The notes under the pieces are model-generated. The model made no database searches and was not told where the DNA came from. It worked only from the letters and a program-made list of their open reading frames with translations. This document shows positions 1 through 8,018 of a stretch of DNA of 34,185 nucleotides, one piece after another (position 1 is the first letter of the stretch; each line of letters begins with the position of its first letter). This stretch comes from Mycobacterium parascrofulaceum ATCC BAA-614 (GTDB lineage: Bacteria > Actinomycetota > Actinomycetes > Mycobacteriales > Mycobacteriaceae). The stretch is taken from assembly GCF_000164135.1 (NCBI RefSeq), contig NZ_GG770560.1, positions 250,401-284,585 of the forward strand. Reading direction: 5' to 3'. Position numbers and translations under genes: made by a program.

Positions 1-555
1 CGCACCGGCGGCCAGCACGGCGGCCAGGCTGCGCGCCGACGCGACGCCGCCGCCCGCCAGGACCGGCACCGACACGGCGTCCAGCACGCTGTCGAGCAAT
101 GGCAGGGTCGCGAGCTTCGTCTCCCCGTGGCCGCCACCCTCGGAGCCGCGGGCCACCAGGACGTCGACGCCGGCGTCGGCCGCCTGGCGCGCCCCGACGC
201 TGTCGTAGACCTGCGTGGCGGTGGGGATCCCGGCGTCGTGCGCCCTGGCGACCCAGGACCAGTCGGTGCCGAAACTGACCGACAACAGGGCCGGCCGCGC
301 GGCCAGGGCATCCTCCAGCAGACCCGCCTCGGTGCGCATCACCCAGTCGACCAGGCCGATGCCGAACGTCCCGCGCACGTGCTGCAGCTGCGCCTGCAGC
401 AGTTCCCGGGTGGCGACGCTGCCCATCCCGACCATGCCCAGCCCGCCGGCCGCGGTGACCGCCGCGGCTAGGCGGCCACCGGCGACGCCGCCCATCGGCG
501 CGTTGACGATCGGTACCCGCAGCCCGAATCCCCTCGACCAGGGCGTGGCAAGCAT
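1..555 (-). CDS. Nitronate monooxygenase / 2-nitropropane dioxygenase family, C-terminus cut by window edge
   Basis: This frame is open from an ATG at 555 to the first base of the window, giving the first 185 residues. The protein reads as an FMN-dependent TIM-barrel nitronate monooxygenase. The N-terminus has the family's PIVNAPMGGVAGG stretch (substrate/FMN entry strand) and an AAVTAAGGLGMVG glycine-rich strand. A later RGSEGGGHGE motif carries the histidine normally used as catalytic base, and VPVLAGGGVAS is the phosphate-binding strand. Known members oxidise alkyl nitronates such as propionate 3-nitronate; many actinobacterial paralogues have unknown substrates. It begins 4 bases after the cupin gene and is the last visible gene of the fdxA operon, so co-expression is likely. 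The C-terminal part of the barrel lies outside the window. Confidence 0.88.
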   Translation of the reverse strand, partial: MLATPWSRGFGLRVPIVNAPMGGVAGGRLAAAVTAAGGLGMVGMGSVATRELLQAQLQHVRGTFGIGLVDWVMRTEAGLLEDALAARPALLSVSFGTDWSWVARAHDAGIPTATQVYDSVGARQAADAGVDVLVARGSEGGGHGETKLATLPLLDSVLDAVSVPVLAGGGVASARSLAAVLAAGA

Positions 556-559
556 CCGG

Positions 560-904
560 CTAGTGAGCCGAGGGAATGGTCTTCAGCACGGTCAGCATGA
601 CCACCGAATCCTCGACCGCGAGCAGGGCGTGCCGCTCGGCCGGAATCCCGACATAGTCGCCGGTCTTGCCTTCCCAGGCGTCACCGCCGGTGGTCAGCCG
701 CACGTGCCCCTGCAGCACCTGCAGCGTCGCCTCACCGGGGCTGTCGTGTTCGGCGAGTTCATGGCCGGCAAGCAAAGCCAGCACGGTCTGCCGAAGTTCG
801 TGAGTGTGGCCACCGTGGATGGTGTGGGCGGCCCGGCCGCTGTGCGATTCCTTGGCCTCGGCCAGCTTTTCGGACGCGAGGCTGGTCAACGAGATCGATT
901 CCAT
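560..904 (-). CDS. Small cupin-domain protein
   Basis: The gene encodes 114 residues forming a single cupin_2 barrel. The first conserved half is around residues 50-75 (HELAEHDSPGEATLQVLQGHV) and the second around 80-95 (GDYVGIPAERHALLA). Single-domain cupins of this size often bind a divalent metal and act as small-molecule sensors or isomerases; the specific role cannot be read from the sequence. A Shine-Dalgarno-like AAGGA lies 8 bases before the ATG, supporting the start. It sits 31 bases after the membrane-protein gene and 4 bases before the nitronate monooxygenase gene on the same strand, so it is an operon member. The function is unassigned. Confidence 0.85.
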   Translation of the reverse strand: MESISLTSLASEKLAEAKESHSGRAAHTIHGGHTHELRQTVLALLAGHELAEHDSPGEATLQVLQGHVRLTTGGDAWEGKTGDYVGIPAERHALLAVEDSVVMLTVLKTIPSAH

Positions 905-935
905 AGCTGAGTCCTTTGCGGTTGGGCGGAGGAGA

Positions 936-1361
936 TCAGGCCGTCAGTAGCAGTATCCCGGCCACGGTCAGCGCGACGACCTTGACCACCTCGAAGCCGA
1001 CGTAGACGTAATGGGCCCGGGAGCGCGGTCCGTCGGAGCCGGCGAGGACGCTGTCGGATCGGCGCGTCAGCCTGGGGCGCACCGCGATCAGCTGCACGGC
1101 CAGCGCGCCGGCGGCGACGAGGATCGCGGCGGTGCTGCCGACCGGCGCCGGGCCGGCGACCACGATCGCCACGACCAGCAGGGCGAAGCACACCTCGACG
1201 GTGTTGAGGGCCCGGAACACCAGCCGCCCGATGCCGAGCCCGATCTGCAGCGTCACGTTGGGCGCGCGGAACTTCAGCGGGGCTTCCAAGAAGGAGATGG
1301 CCAGGACCATGCCGAGCCACACGAAGGTGACCGCGACGGCGACCGCCGCCGGCGCACTCAT
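936..1361 (-). CDS. Four-helix integral membrane protein, unknown function
   Basis: I place the start at the ATG at 1361, because it overlaps the upstream regulator's stop in an ATGA arrangement; the longer frame to 1451 would overlap that gene extensively and has a low-quality Arg-rich N-terminus. The product is 141 residues with four predicted membrane segments: about 6-25, 47-68, 70-92 and 120-140. A conserved-looking FLEAPLKFRAP segment follows helix 1. A charged loop (RPRLTRRSDSV) separates helices 3 and 4. No catalytic motif is recognised. Translational coupling to the Fe-S-type regulator suggests that it belongs to the same redox- or iron-linked response. It could be a small electron-transport or stress membrane protein, but nothing here proves that. 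Confidence 0.8.
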   Translation of the reverse strand: MSAPAAVAVAVTFVWLGMVLAISFLEAPLKFRAPNVTLQIGLGIGRLVFRALNTVEVCFALLVVAIVVAGPAPVGSTAAILVAAGALAVQLIAVRPRLTRRSDSVLAGSDGPRSRAHYVYVGFEVVKVVALTVAGILLLTA

Positions 1362-2038
1362 GTGGCCGCCGGCTGCGACGCCAGGTGCGCCACACAAAGA
1401 TCGGGCTCGACGAACGCGTCGAGCCGGTCGACCGAGACGGGCGCCCCCCACGCATCCATCGCGCCTTGCATCAGGCCGAGGTGCACCGGGCAGACCACGG
1501 CGGTCCGGTTTTCGGCCAGCTCCAGGAACGGGCAGTGCCGCAGGCCGACCTGCTGCTCCCCGTCGGCGGTCCGGCGTTCGGGCGCGAAGCCGAGCTCGTC
1601 GAGCATGTTGACCAGGTGGTCGATGGCCTCCTCGGCGCTGGTGGTCCCGGCCGGCACCGCTTCCAGGCTGGAATCGAGCTTCTGCCCCCAGGCCCGGCCC
1701 GCGGCCACCGCCTTGGCGCCGGCGTCCGGCTCAGCGGCGAACGCCGTCGCCAGCACCTCGGCGAGCAGGCGATAGTGCCGCGTGCCGCCGCGGTCCATCT
1801 GCCGGACGGCGCGGAACATCAGCGGAGGACGCCCCGGCCCCTTGCGGTCGAGTTCGACGTGCTCCACCTGCCCGTCACCCACCAGGCTGTCGAGGTGGAA
1901 GCGGACGGTATTGGGGTGCACGCCCAACACGTCGGCGATCGCGGCGATGCTCATCGGATCGGGCGACATCCGCAACACCCGCAGCACCTCGCGGCGGCGG
2001 CTCGCTGATTCCCCGATCGACGTGGGCGGCAACTTCAC
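1358..2038 (-). CDS. SufR-like winged-helix regulator with a probable Fe-S cluster site
   Basis: This is a 226-residue transcription factor. Residues 15-75 form a winged helix-turn-helix (MSIAAIADVLGVHPNTVRFHLDSL region, then the KGPGRPP wing). The C-terminal half has three cysteines at 169, 183 and 215. That C-X13-C-X31-C layout resembles SufR-type regulators, in which three Cys ligate a [4Fe-4S] cluster that controls DNA binding. The GTG start at 2038 has GAGGG just upstream and lies 7 bases after the fdxA stop; the 3' end overlaps the membrane-protein gene by 4 bases. Placed directly behind a ferredoxin gene, it is a good candidate for an autoregulator responding to Fe-S status, redox state or NO. 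The ligand assignment is inference from spacing. It could alternatively be an ArsR/TrmB-like regulator with structural cysteines. Confidence 0.82.
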   Translation of the reverse strand: MKLPPTSIGESASRRREVLRVLRMSPDPMSIAAIADVLGVHPNTVRFHLDSLVGDGQVEHVELDRKGPGRPPLMFRAVRQMDRGGTRHYRLLAEVLATAFAAEPDAGAKAVAAGRAWGQKLDSSLEAVPAGTTSAEEAIDHLVNMLDELGFAPERRTADGEQQVGLRHCPFLELAENRTAVVCPVHLGLMQGAMDAWGAPVSVDRLDAFVEPDLCVAHLASQPAAT

Positions 2039-2045
2039 GGGACCC

Positions 2046-2402
2046 TCACGCTCCTTCCGCTTGGTCGGCCCTCGGTTGAGCGGCCACCAAAGGCGTGTCT
2101 ACACCGAGCGGACCCATTTTCGCCGCTCCACCCGGGGATCCCAACGGCGCATCGCGTCCCGGCAGCGTTTCGGCGAAGAACGCCGCGTTGTCGGCCAGGT
2201 ACGGGTTGAGCTCATCGGGCAGATCGTCTTCGTAGTAGATCGCGTCGACCGGGCACACCGGTTCGCACGCCCCGCAGTCCACGCATTCGTCGGGATGAAT
2301 GTAGAGCGCCCGACCGCCCTCGTAAATGCAGTCGACCGGACACTCGTCGACACAAGCGCGGTCCATCACGTCGATGCATGGCTTCCCGATCACGTACGTC
2401 AT
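2046..2402 (-). CDS. fdxA: Seven-iron ferredoxin FdxA
   Basis: This 118-residue protein has the classical 7Fe ferredoxin N-terminus. Cys9, Cys17 and Cys50 are placed to hold the [3Fe-4S] cluster, and Cys21, Cys40, Cys43 and Cys46 the [4Fe-4S] cluster, with an extra Cys25. This is the Azotobacter FdI pattern shifted by one residue. The C-terminal tail (about residues 65-118) is low in complexity, as in mycobacterial FdxA (Rv2007c, a DosR-regulon member, about 114 residues). It is a soluble low-potential electron carrier. It is the first gene of a five-gene minus-strand operon. A TAAACT element ends 7 bases before the start, predicting a leaderless or near-leaderless mRNA. No DosR-type box is seen upstream, unlike what the Rv2007c comparison would suggest; a different palindrome overlaps the promoter. 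Confidence 0.93.
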   Translation of the reverse strand: MTYVIGKPCIDVMDRACVDECPVDCIYEGGRALYIHPDECVDCGACEPVCPVDAIYYEDDLPDELNPYLADNAAFFAETLPGRDAPLGSPGGAAKMGPLGVDTPLVAAQPRADQAEGA

Positions 2403-2409
2403 GCGCTAG

Positions 2410-2415
2410 AGTTTA
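2410..2415 (-). promoter_or_regulatory. Predicted -10 element of the fdxA operon
   Basis: On the minus strand the hexamer TAAACT (consensus TANNNT), preceded by TGTG, ends at 2410. That puts the expected transcription start at 2402-2403, essentially the A of the fdxA ATG. No Shine-Dalgarno sequence precedes the ATG, which fits a leaderless transcript. Confidence 0.5.
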
Positions 2416-2433
2416 CACAACCTCACTTGTAAA
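2412..2433. promoter_or_regulatory. Palindromic operator candidate between fdxA and the DUF2249/cupin gene
   Basis: The arms TTTACA (2412-2417) and TGTAAA (2428-2433) are perfect inverted repeats around a 10-base spacer, in a divergent gap of only 52 bases. The left arm overlaps the predicted fdxA -10 element, so a bound protein would block that promoter. The adjacent SufR-like regulator is the natural candidate to bind here; this is inference. Confidence 0.5.
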
Positions 2434-2454
2434 AACGAGAGTTTGGGAGAACCA

Positions 2455-3063
2455 GTGTCCGTCAACGAGCTTGACGTCCGGCAGCTGCGCAAGCCGGACA
2501 AGCACCCCACGATCTTCGCGACCTACGCCGCCCTGTCGGTCGGTGAGTCGTTCGTCTTGGTGAACAACCACGACCCCAAGCACCTGCGGGCCGAATTCGA
2601 CGCCGACCTGCCCGGCGGATACGACTGGGAATACCTCGACAAGGGGCCCGAGGTCTGGCGGATCCGGATCACCAAGCTCACCTCCACCCCGCCGCCCCGA
2701 ATCCTGGCCGACACCAACGACTTCGCCGCGGCGGGAGCCGACGCGTCCGGGGCGGTGTGGAAGCTCGAGGCCCGGGAACGCGACCTGGATTCCAACGTCA
2801 TCGCCTTGCCGCCGGGCGGCTCGATCGACGCGCACACCGGACCCGCCCTGGACGTGCTGATCCACGTGCTGTCCGGCAGCGGCCGGCTGACCACCGAATC
2901 GGGCACGATCGATCTCTTCCCGGGCGCGTTGCTGTGGCTGCCGCGCCGCTCGCGGCGGCAATTCACCGCGGGCGCGGAGGGACTGCGCTACCTCACCGTG
3001 CATCAGCGGCGCCAGGCGCTGGTTCTGGAGCCGCTGAAACGCACTGCGGGACAGGCGGTCTGA
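2455..3063 (+). CDS. DUF2249 plus cupin two-domain protein
   Basis: I choose the GTG at 2455, which has GGGAGA about five bases upstream; a TTG at 2443 would also keep the frame. The 202-residue product has two parts. Residues 5-70 match the DUF2249 fold (LDVRQL, FATYAALSVGESFVLVNNHDP, the GYDWEYL patch), a family often linked to redox or nitrogen-oxide metabolism. Residues 105-195 form a cupin (PPGGSIDAHTG, LIHVLSGSGRL, PGALLWLPRRSRR). The combination suggests a small sensor or metal-binding accessory protein, without an assigned reaction. It diverges from fdxA across the shared operator and is followed by a methyltransferase gene that overlaps its stop by one base, so the two are one transcription unit. 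Confidence 0.85.
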   Translation: MSVNELDVRQLRKPDKHPTIFATYAALSVGESFVLVNNHDPKHLRAEFDADLPGGYDWEYLDKGPEVWRIRITKLTSTPPPRILADTNDFAAAGADASGAVWKLEARERDLDSNVIALPPGGSIDAHTGPALDVLIHVLSGSGRLTTESGTIDLFPGALLWLPRRSRRQFTAGAEGLRYLTVHQRRQALVLEPLKRTAGQAV

Positions 3064-3884
3064 TGACCAAGCCACCCGCCGATGCGCGGCCTCCCCTGCC
3101 CTCGGCGGCTCGCGCCGACGACGCCGTTGCGGGCCATTGGCTGCTGGCCCGGCTCGGCAAGCGGGTCCTGCGCCCCGGCGGCGTCGAACTCACGCGCACG
3201 CTGCTGGCCCGCGCCGGGCTGGCCGACGCGGACGTGGTCGAGCTGGCCCCGGGCCTGGGCCGCACCGCCACCGAGATCCTGGCCCGCCACCCCCGCTCGT
3301 ACGTCGGCGCCGAGGCGGATCCCGACGCGGCGAACGTCGTTCGCGGCGTGCTCGCCGAACTCGGCGTCAAGAACGGCGACGTCCGCGTCGCCGACGCGGC
3401 GGCGACCGGATTGCCGGACGCCAGCACCGACGTCGTCATCGGGGAGGCGATGCTGACCATGCAGGGTGACGCCACCAAGCACGCGATCGTCGCCGAGGCG
3501 TCGCGCGTGCTGCGCGCGCACGGCCGCTACGCGATCCACGAGTTGGCCCTCACTCCGGACTCCGTCTCCGACGAGGTGAGCACCGACATCCGGCAATCGC
3601 TGGCCCGGGCGATCAAGGTCAACGCCCGCCCGCTGACGATCGCGGAATGGTCCCGGCTGCTGGCCGAACACGGGCTGGTGGTCGACCACGTCGCGACCGC
3701 GCCGATGGCCCTGTTGCAACCGCGCCGACTGGTCGCCGACGAGGGGCTGCTCGGGGCGCTGCGGTTCGCCCGGAACGTGCTCGTGCACCGGGACGCCCGC
3801 AAGCGGGTTCTCACCATGCGCCGCACGTTCCGCCGGCACCGCAAGCAGCTGGCCGCCGTCGCCATCGTCGCCCACAAACCCTGA
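3063..3884 (+). CDS. Class I SAM-dependent methyltransferase
   Basis: The start is the ATG at 3063, which shares its A with the preceding TGA (TGATG coupling); the frame is open further upstream, but that part lies inside the cupin gene. The 273-residue product has motif I of class I methyltransferases (VVELAPGLGRTA, residues 58-69), an acidic residue at the end of strand 2 (AEADPD, about 84-88) that should bind the SAM ribose, and a motif II/post-I region (DVVIGEAMLT). It fits the Methyltransf_11/25 group. The C-terminal 70 residues are basic and helical (RKRVLTMRRTFRRHRKQ), which may mediate membrane or nucleic-acid contact. The substrate is unknown. Its coupling to a DUF2249/cupin gene opposite fdxA ties it to the same regulatory unit. 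Confidence 0.88.
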   Translation: MTKPPADARPPLPSAARADDAVAGHWLLARLGKRVLRPGGVELTRTLLARAGLADADVVELAPGLGRTATEILARHPRSYVGAEADPDAANVVRGVLAELGVKNGDVRVADAAATGLPDASTDVVIGEAMLTMQGDATKHAIVAEASRVLRAHGRYAIHELALTPDSVSDEVSTDIRQSLARAIKVNARPLTIAEWSRLLAEHGLVVDHVATAPMALLQPRRLVADEGLLGALRFARNVLVHRDARKRVLTMRRTFRRHRKQLAAVAIVAHKP

Positions 3885-3900
3885 CGGTAAGCGGCATTGC

Positions 3901-5061
3901 CTAAACGCTTTGCGTCGAGGCCGGTTTCGCGTCCCCGGGGTGGGCGAGCCGGTAGACCTCGATGAGCCGCGCCACGTCGGTCGGCGTCACGATGCCGACG
4001 ACCTGGCCGCCCTCGAACACCAGGGCGCGGCTGCGGGGACCGGCGGGCGCCATCCGCTCCAGCAGCGCGGTCAGCGGTTCCTGCGGCGCGCCCGAGGGCA
4101 CCTCGTGCAGCGGTTGCGCGACTTCCGCCACGGTGGTGGTGGCGCGCCGCCCGGGCGCGACGTCACGCAACTGCCGCAACGTGATCAGGCCCGTCACCGC
4201 ACCGCTCGGGTCGACGACCGGGTACGCCGAGTGCCGGTCGCCGAGCACGTAGCGCTGGACGAAATCGTCGACGGTGATCCATCCCGGGGCGGTGTGCGGC
4301 CGGGCCGTCATCGCGTCGGTGACACGCACCCCGGAAAACATCTGCTGGGTCGAAATCCGCGTCTCCTCCTCGCGGCTGGCCGCGAAGATGAACCAGCCGA
4401 TGAAGGCCAGCCAGACGCCGCCCACCATCCCGCCCAGCAGGAATTCGGCCAATCCCAACCCGATCAGGATGAACGCCACCACCCGTCCGGCGTGGGCCGC
4501 GCCAATGCTGGCGCGGACGCTGTCCCCGTGGCGTCGCCACAGGAAGGCGCGCAGCACGCGGCCACCGTCCAGCGGCGCGCCCGGCAACAGGTTGAACAGG
4601 CCCAGCAGCAGGTTGATGCCGGCCAACCAGGAGGCGACGCCGACCACGATGGGGGCGGCGCCCACGGTCGACAGGGCGGCAACCAGGCCGCCGAAGATCG
4701 CCGCCAGCGCGAGGCTGGTGGCCGGGCCGGCGATCGCGATGCGGAAGGCGGCCTTGGGTGTCTTCGCCTCGCCACCCAGGGTGGTCACCCCGCCGAACAG
4801 CCAGAGGGTCACGCTGCCCACGGACACCCCGGCGCGGCGGGCGACGACGGCGTGCGCGAGTTCGTGCGCCACCAGCGAGGCCAACAGCACCAGCGCGCCG
4901 CACGCCCCGGCCAGCCAGTAGGCGCCGTGCGAATACCCTTTGACGCTGCCGGGCAGCGTGCTGGCCAGGCTCCAGGTGAACAGCCACAGGATCACCAGCA
5001 CGCTCCAGTGGACGTTCACCGGAAAACCGGCGATCCGCCCAATCGGAATGGCATCGCGCAC
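3901..5061 (-). CDS. Site-2-protease-family membrane metalloprotease with CBS domains (Rv2625c family)
   Basis: I choose the GTG at 5061, giving 386 residues starting [25 protein letters not shown] lies 7 bases upstream, and the extra 17 residues of the longer frame are not needed. It is a polytopic membrane protein with the zinc site HELAH at about 66-70 and the second motif [11 protein letters not shown] at about 157-167, whose Asp is the third ligand. Two CBS domains follow (about 250-375), a layout shared with the DosR-regulon protein Rv2625c (393 residues). S2P enzymes cleave within membrane helices; CBS domains may tune activity by adenine nucleotides. A DosR-like palindrome lies about 85 bases upstream. 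The substrate is unknown. Confidence 0.9.
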   Translation of the reverse strand: MRDAIPIGRIAGFPVNVHWSVLVILWLFTWSLASTLPGSVKGYSHGAYWLAGACGALVLLASLVAHELAHAVVARRAGVSVGSVTLWLFGGVTTLGGEAKTPKAAFRIAIAGPATSLALAAIFGGLVAALSTVGAAPIVVGVASWLAGINLLLGLFNLLPGAPLDGGRVLRAFLWRRHGDSVRASIGAAHAGRVVAFILIGLGLAEFLLGGMVGGVWLAFIGWFIFAASREEETRISTQQMFSGVRVTDAMTARPHTAPGWITVDDFVQRYVLGDRHSAYPVVDPSGAVTGLITLRQLRDVAPGRRATTTVAEVAQPLHEVPSGAPQEPLTALLERMAPAGPRSRALVFEGGQVVGIVTPTDVARLIEVYRLAHPGDAKPASTQSV

Positions 5062-5088
5062 CGCAGAACCTCCGAAGTCGTTGCGACA

Positions 5089-5107
5089 GGGCGGTTGACT
5101 GCCGCCC
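5089..5107 (-). promoter_or_regulatory. Short hairpin in the leader of the site-2-protease gene
   Basis: The arms GGGCGG (5089-5094) and CCGCCC (5102-5107) surround a 7-base loop. The element lies between the putative DosR box and the GTG start, so it would be in or at the edge of the 5' untranslated region. It could affect translation or mRNA stability, or be a chance GC palindrome. Confidence 0.3.
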
Positions 5108-5143
5108 CTCACCGACGGTAGGGCGACGCCGTGCTCGCCGCTA

Positions 5144-5157
5144 GGGTCGTTGGACCC
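5144..5157. promoter_or_regulatory. DosR-type box upstream of the site-2-protease gene
   Basis: GGGTCGTTGGACCC is a perfect 5-base inverted repeat (GGGTC/GACCC). Read on the minus strand it is GGGTCCAACGACCC, close to the DosR family pattern GGGAC(N4)GTCCC and nearly identical to the second box of the Rv2629-like gene in this window (GGGGCTAACGACCC). A TANNNT-type -10 (TACCGT, 5119-5114) sits downstream at a suitable distance. Confidence 0.62.
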
Positions 5158-5194
5158 CGGGGCCGCTGCGGCCGACCGGTCCGCGTGGGACGCG

Positions 5195-7300
5195 TCAAAA
5201 CTCGCACCGGCGCCCCAGGCAGCCGCCGCTGAACGTGGCGTCGGCGGCGAGCAGCGCCTCGTCGGTACCGACGTAGCTGAGCACCTGCCCGGCCCGACTG
5301 CCGTAGCGGTACACGGTGATGCCCTTCACCCTCGCTCGCCACGCGGCCAGGTAGATCGTGCGGACGTCCTCGACGGTCGATTCCGCCGGCAGGTTGACGG
5401 TTTTGGACACCGCGGCGTCGACGTGCCGCTGCACCGCGGCCTGCATCCGCAGGTGCCACTCCGGGGCGATTTCCGCGGCGGTGGGGAACGCCGCCCGAAC
5501 TTCGGCGGGCACGTGTGGGTCCCGGCGCACGCCGCCGTGCCGGGCGATTTCGGCGATCAGGTCGGGATGGTAGAAACCCCGGTCGCGGGCGAGCCGGTCG
5601 AAGCACGGGTTGACCTCGAGCAGGCGCCGCCCGATGACGGCGCGGATGTAGGCGATCGCGAACATCGGCTCGATCCCGGCGCTCGTCCCGGCGATCAGCG
5701 AGATGGTGCCGGTCGGGGCGATCGAGGTGAGTTGGGCATTGCGCCGCGGCGCCGAGCCCGCGAACCGGCTGTGGCCGAAGGCCGGAAACGGTCCGCGTTC
5801 CTCGGCCAACCGCTCGGAGGCGGCGTGCGCGGCCCGGTTGACGGTGCGCGCGATCCGGGCGGCCAGCCGCACCCCGCGCTCGCTGTCGTACGGGATGCCC
5901 AGCCCGGCCAGCAGTTCCGCCAGGCCCATCACCCCCAGGCCGATCTTGCGGGTGGCCGTGGTGGCGGCCTCCACCTCCGGGAAGGGCAAGCGGCTGACGT
6001 CGATCACGTCGTCGAGAAAACGCACGGCCAGCTCCGCCACCGCGGTGAGTCGTTCCCAGTCGACGCCGCCCGCCCCGACCATCCGGGCAAGGTTGATGGA
6101 GCCCAGGTTGCACGATTCGTAGGGCAACAGCGGGACTTCGCCGCACGGGTTGGTGGCCTCGATCCGGCCGAGGGCGGGCGTCGGGTTGGCGCGGTTGATC
6201 GTGTCGAGGAACACCAGCCCGGGGTCGCCGCACCGGTGTGCGGCTTCGCAGATCGCGGTGAACAGGTCGGCCGCGGACACCGTCGCGGCCGTCTTGCCCG
6301 TCCTCGGGTTGACCAGGCGGTGGCTGCCGCCGCGCCCGACGGCGCGCAGGAACTCGTCGGTCACGCCGACGGACAGGTTGAACTGGTTCAGCTCGGTCTG
6401 CGAGCCGGATTTGGCGGTGACGAAGTCGTAGATGTCGGGGTGCGACACGTCGAGCACCGCCATCGACGCGCCGCGCCTGCGACCGCCCATCGAGATGACC
6501 GCGGCGGCGTAGTCGAACAGGCGGAGGAACGACAGCGGCCCGCTGGCCGTTCCCCCGGTGCGTACGACCAGATCGCCGGTGGGCCGAAGGTGGCTGAACG
6601 TGTAGCCGGTCCCCCCGCCGGCCTGGTGAATGTCCGCGCCCTGCGCGAGCGCGGTGAAGATCGAATGCAGCGAATCGTCCACGGGCAGAACGAAACATCC
6701 CGAGAGCAGCCCCAGTTCGGTGCCGGCATTCATCAGCGTCGGCGAGTTGGGTAGGAACTCGAGGCCGCGCAGCAGCGCCGAAAACCGTTGGGCCCACTGT
6801 GCCGAGGAGCCGGGCCGGAACTTCTCCTCGGCGCCCGCGACGTGGTCCGCGACGCGATCCATCATCTCGCCGGTCGATTCGACGGGCCTGCCACGGTCGT
6901 CGCGCAGCAGGTAGCGCTCGCCCAGCACCGTCACGGCGGCCACGCTCAGCTTCAGTTCGTCGCGCACGCCCAGCAGCTCTTTGGTCGCGCGCAGTTCGGC
7001 ATGCTGCCGGCGGTACACGGCGTAGGCGCGGGCGACGTCGTCCAGCCCGTCCGCCGTCAGCCGCGCCTCGACCAGGTCCTGGATGCCCTCGACCGTGGGG
7101 ATCCCGCTGCGGAACCGGCCCACCAGGGCGTCGGCGACCGACCGGGCCAGCAACGCGGGCAGCTGCGGGTCACGGTGCCCGGCCTCCCGCGCGGCCCGGC
7201 CGATCGCCGTCTCGATGCGGGCGACGTCGAAGGGCACCAGGCGCCCGTCCCGGCGCCGGACGTTCGACGGCCACCGCGCGGACCGCGCTGTCCCGACCAT
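5195..7300 (-). CDS. nrdZ: Class II (adenosylcobalamin-dependent) ribonucleotide reductase NrdZ
   Basis: The protein has 701 residues if started at the ATG at 7300 (a GTG at 7303 also fits); the longer frame adds no conserved sequence. An ATP-cone allosteric domain occupies about residues 10-97. The radical-enzyme barrel carries Cys202 ([10 protein letters not shown]) and the finger-loop NPCGE at 384-388 whose Cys386 is the thiyl-radical residue. The C-terminal pair in CLGRRC is placed to re-reduce the active-site disulfide. Class II enzymes need vitamin B12 rather than oxygen to start the radical, so they make deoxynucleotides under hypoxia. Rv0570 (nrdZ, about 692 residues) is a DosR-regulon member. 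It diverges from hspX across a shared DosR box. A GATACT element at 7312-7307 would place transcription start on the ATG itself. Confidence 0.95.
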   Translation of the reverse strand: MVGTARSARWPSNVRRRDGRLVPFDVARIETAIGRAAREAGHRDPQLPALLARSVADALVGRFRSGIPTVEGIQDLVEARLTADGLDDVARAYAVYRRQHAELRATKELLGVRDELKLSVAAVTVLGERYLLRDDRGRPVESTGEMMDRVADHVAGAEEKFRPGSSAQWAQRFSALLRGLEFLPNSPTLMNAGTELGLLSGCFVLPVDDSLHSIFTALAQGADIHQAGGGTGYTFSHLRPTGDLVVRTGGTASGPLSFLRLFDYAAAVISMGGRRRGASMAVLDVSHPDIYDFVTAKSGSQTELNQFNLSVGVTDEFLRAVGRGGSHRLVNPRTGKTAATVSAADLFTAICEAAHRCGDPGLVFLDTINRANPTPALGRIEATNPCGEVPLLPYESCNLGSINLARMVGAGGVDWERLTAVAELAVRFLDDVIDVSRLPFPEVEAATTATRKIGLGVMGLAELLAGLGIPYDSERGVRLAARIARTVNRAAHAASERLAEERGPFPAFGHSRFAGSAPRRNAQLTSIAPTGTISLIAGTSAGIEPMFAIAYIRAVIGRRLLEVNPCFDRLARDRGFYHPDLIAEIARHGGVRRDPHVPAEVRAAFPTAAEIAPEWHLRMQAAVQRHVDAAVSKTVNLPAESTVEDVRTIYLAAWRARVKGITVYRYGSRAGQVLSYVGTDEALLAADATFSGGCLGRRCEF

Positions 7301-7306
7301 CACTCG

Positions 7307-7312
7307 AGTATC
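7307..7312 (-). promoter_or_regulatory. Predicted -10 element of nrdZ
   Basis: GATACT on the minus strand ends 7 bases before the ATG at 7300, predicting a leaderless transcript. The DosR box at 7347-7364 is then centred near -55, somewhat far but within the range of tandem or class I activator sites. Confidence 0.35.
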
Positions 7313-7346
7313 CCCGCCGGGCCAAAAGTCATCGCCCAAAACGTGA

Positions 7347-7364
7347 TAGGGACTTCCGTCCCTA
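7347..7364. promoter_or_regulatory. DosR (DevR) box shared by nrdZ and hspX
   Basis: TAGGGACTTCCGTCCCTA has perfect 7-base inverted arms (TAGGGAC/GTCCCTA) and matches the published core GGGACTTNNGTCCC almost completely. It is the only strong palindrome in the 134-base divergent gap between nrdZ and hspX, both DosR-regulon families. This is the best operator match in the window. Confidence 0.87.
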
Positions 7365-7434
7365 CCGCGGAGCCGGCCCGCATGGTCGGATCGGAGGCGT
7401 CGGTTTCAGCAACAGACATTTCAGGAGCAAGACC

Positions 7435-7866
7435 ATGACCACCACCGTGCCCGCGACGCAGAAGTCGCACATGCTGTTCCCCGAGTTCTCCGACTTTTTC
7501 TCGGGATTCCCGTCGTTCGCCGGAATCCGTTCGATGTTCGACACCCGGCTCATGCGACTGGAAGACGAGATGGTTGACGGCCACTACGAGGTGCGCGCCG
7601 AGATCCCCGGCATCGACCCGGCCAAGGACGTCGATGTCACCGTCCGCGACGGTCAGCTCACGATCAAGGCGGAGCGCAGCGAGAAGAAGGAATTCGACGG
7701 CCGTTCGGAATTCTCCTACGGCTCGTTCGTGCGCACCGTGGCGCTGCCGTCGGGAGCGAACGAGGACGACATCAAGGCCACCTACGACAAGGGCATTCTG
7801 ACTGTGTCCGTGCCGGTTTCGCAGCCCGCGCCCGAGGAGAAGCACGTAAAGATCGCCGCCAAGTAG
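7435..7866 (+). CDS. hspX: Small heat-shock protein HspX / Acr (alpha-crystallin family)
   Basis: This 143-residue Hsp20 protein starts at the ATG at 7435, with AGGAG 7 bases upstream. The N-terminal arm (LFPEFSDFFSGFPSFAGIRSMFDTRL split over residues 14-39) and the alpha-crystallin domain (about 40-130, with EIPGIDPAKDVDVTV, DGQLTIKAERSEKKEFDGRSEF and YGSFVRTVALP) closely follow Acr/HspX of M. tuberculosis (Rv2031c, 144 residues). The GILTVSVPV segment is the usual C-terminal strand motif. HspX is an ATP-independent oligomeric chaperone and the classical strongly induced DosR-regulon protein. A near-perfect DosR box lies 71 bases upstream of the start, and a strong hairpin follows the stop. 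Confidence 0.96.
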   Translation: MTTTVPATQKSHMLFPEFSDFFSGFPSFAGIRSMFDTRLMRLEDEMVDGHYEVRAEIPGIDPAKDVDVTVRDGQLTIKAERSEKKEFDGRSEFSYGSFVRTVALPSGANEDDIKATYDKGILTVSVPVSQPAPEEKHVKIAAK

Positions 7867-7878
7867 TCGGCCGGACCA

Positions 7879-7906
7879 CGGGCCCGGGCAGCGTGGCCCG
7901 GGCCCG
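7879..7906 (+). terminator. Hairpin terminator after hspX
   Basis: An 11-base perfect stem (CGGGCCCGGGC with its complement) with a 6-base loop begins 12 bases after the hspX stop. There is no U-tract, as is common for mycobacterial hairpins. Confidence 0.7.
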
Positions 7907-7923
7907 CACGGCCGAATCCGGTG

Positions 7924-7937
7924 ATGACTTTGGACCC
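7924..7937. promoter_or_regulatory. Weak DosR-like box before the small protein at 8019
   Basis: ATGACTTTGGACCC matches 10 of 14 positions of GGGACTTTAGTCCC and is about 95 bases upstream of the next start. One half-site is degenerate, so it may be chance. Confidence 0.28.
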
Positions 7938-8018
7938 GATCCGCAATCTGCGCGTGACGGAATGGGGGCGCCGTCTGACGTAACTTGGCTGGTGCCGGTT
8001 GCGGCTGAACAAGGGAGT

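Noticed and set aside
5150..6754. A 534-codon open frame antisense to nrdZ
   Set aside because: No recognisable domain; the opposite strand encodes a complete class II ribonucleotide reductase.
7893..8018. N-terminal extension of the small protein at 8019
   Set aside because: The extension starts inside the hspX terminator and has no ribosome site; its composition differs from the core.
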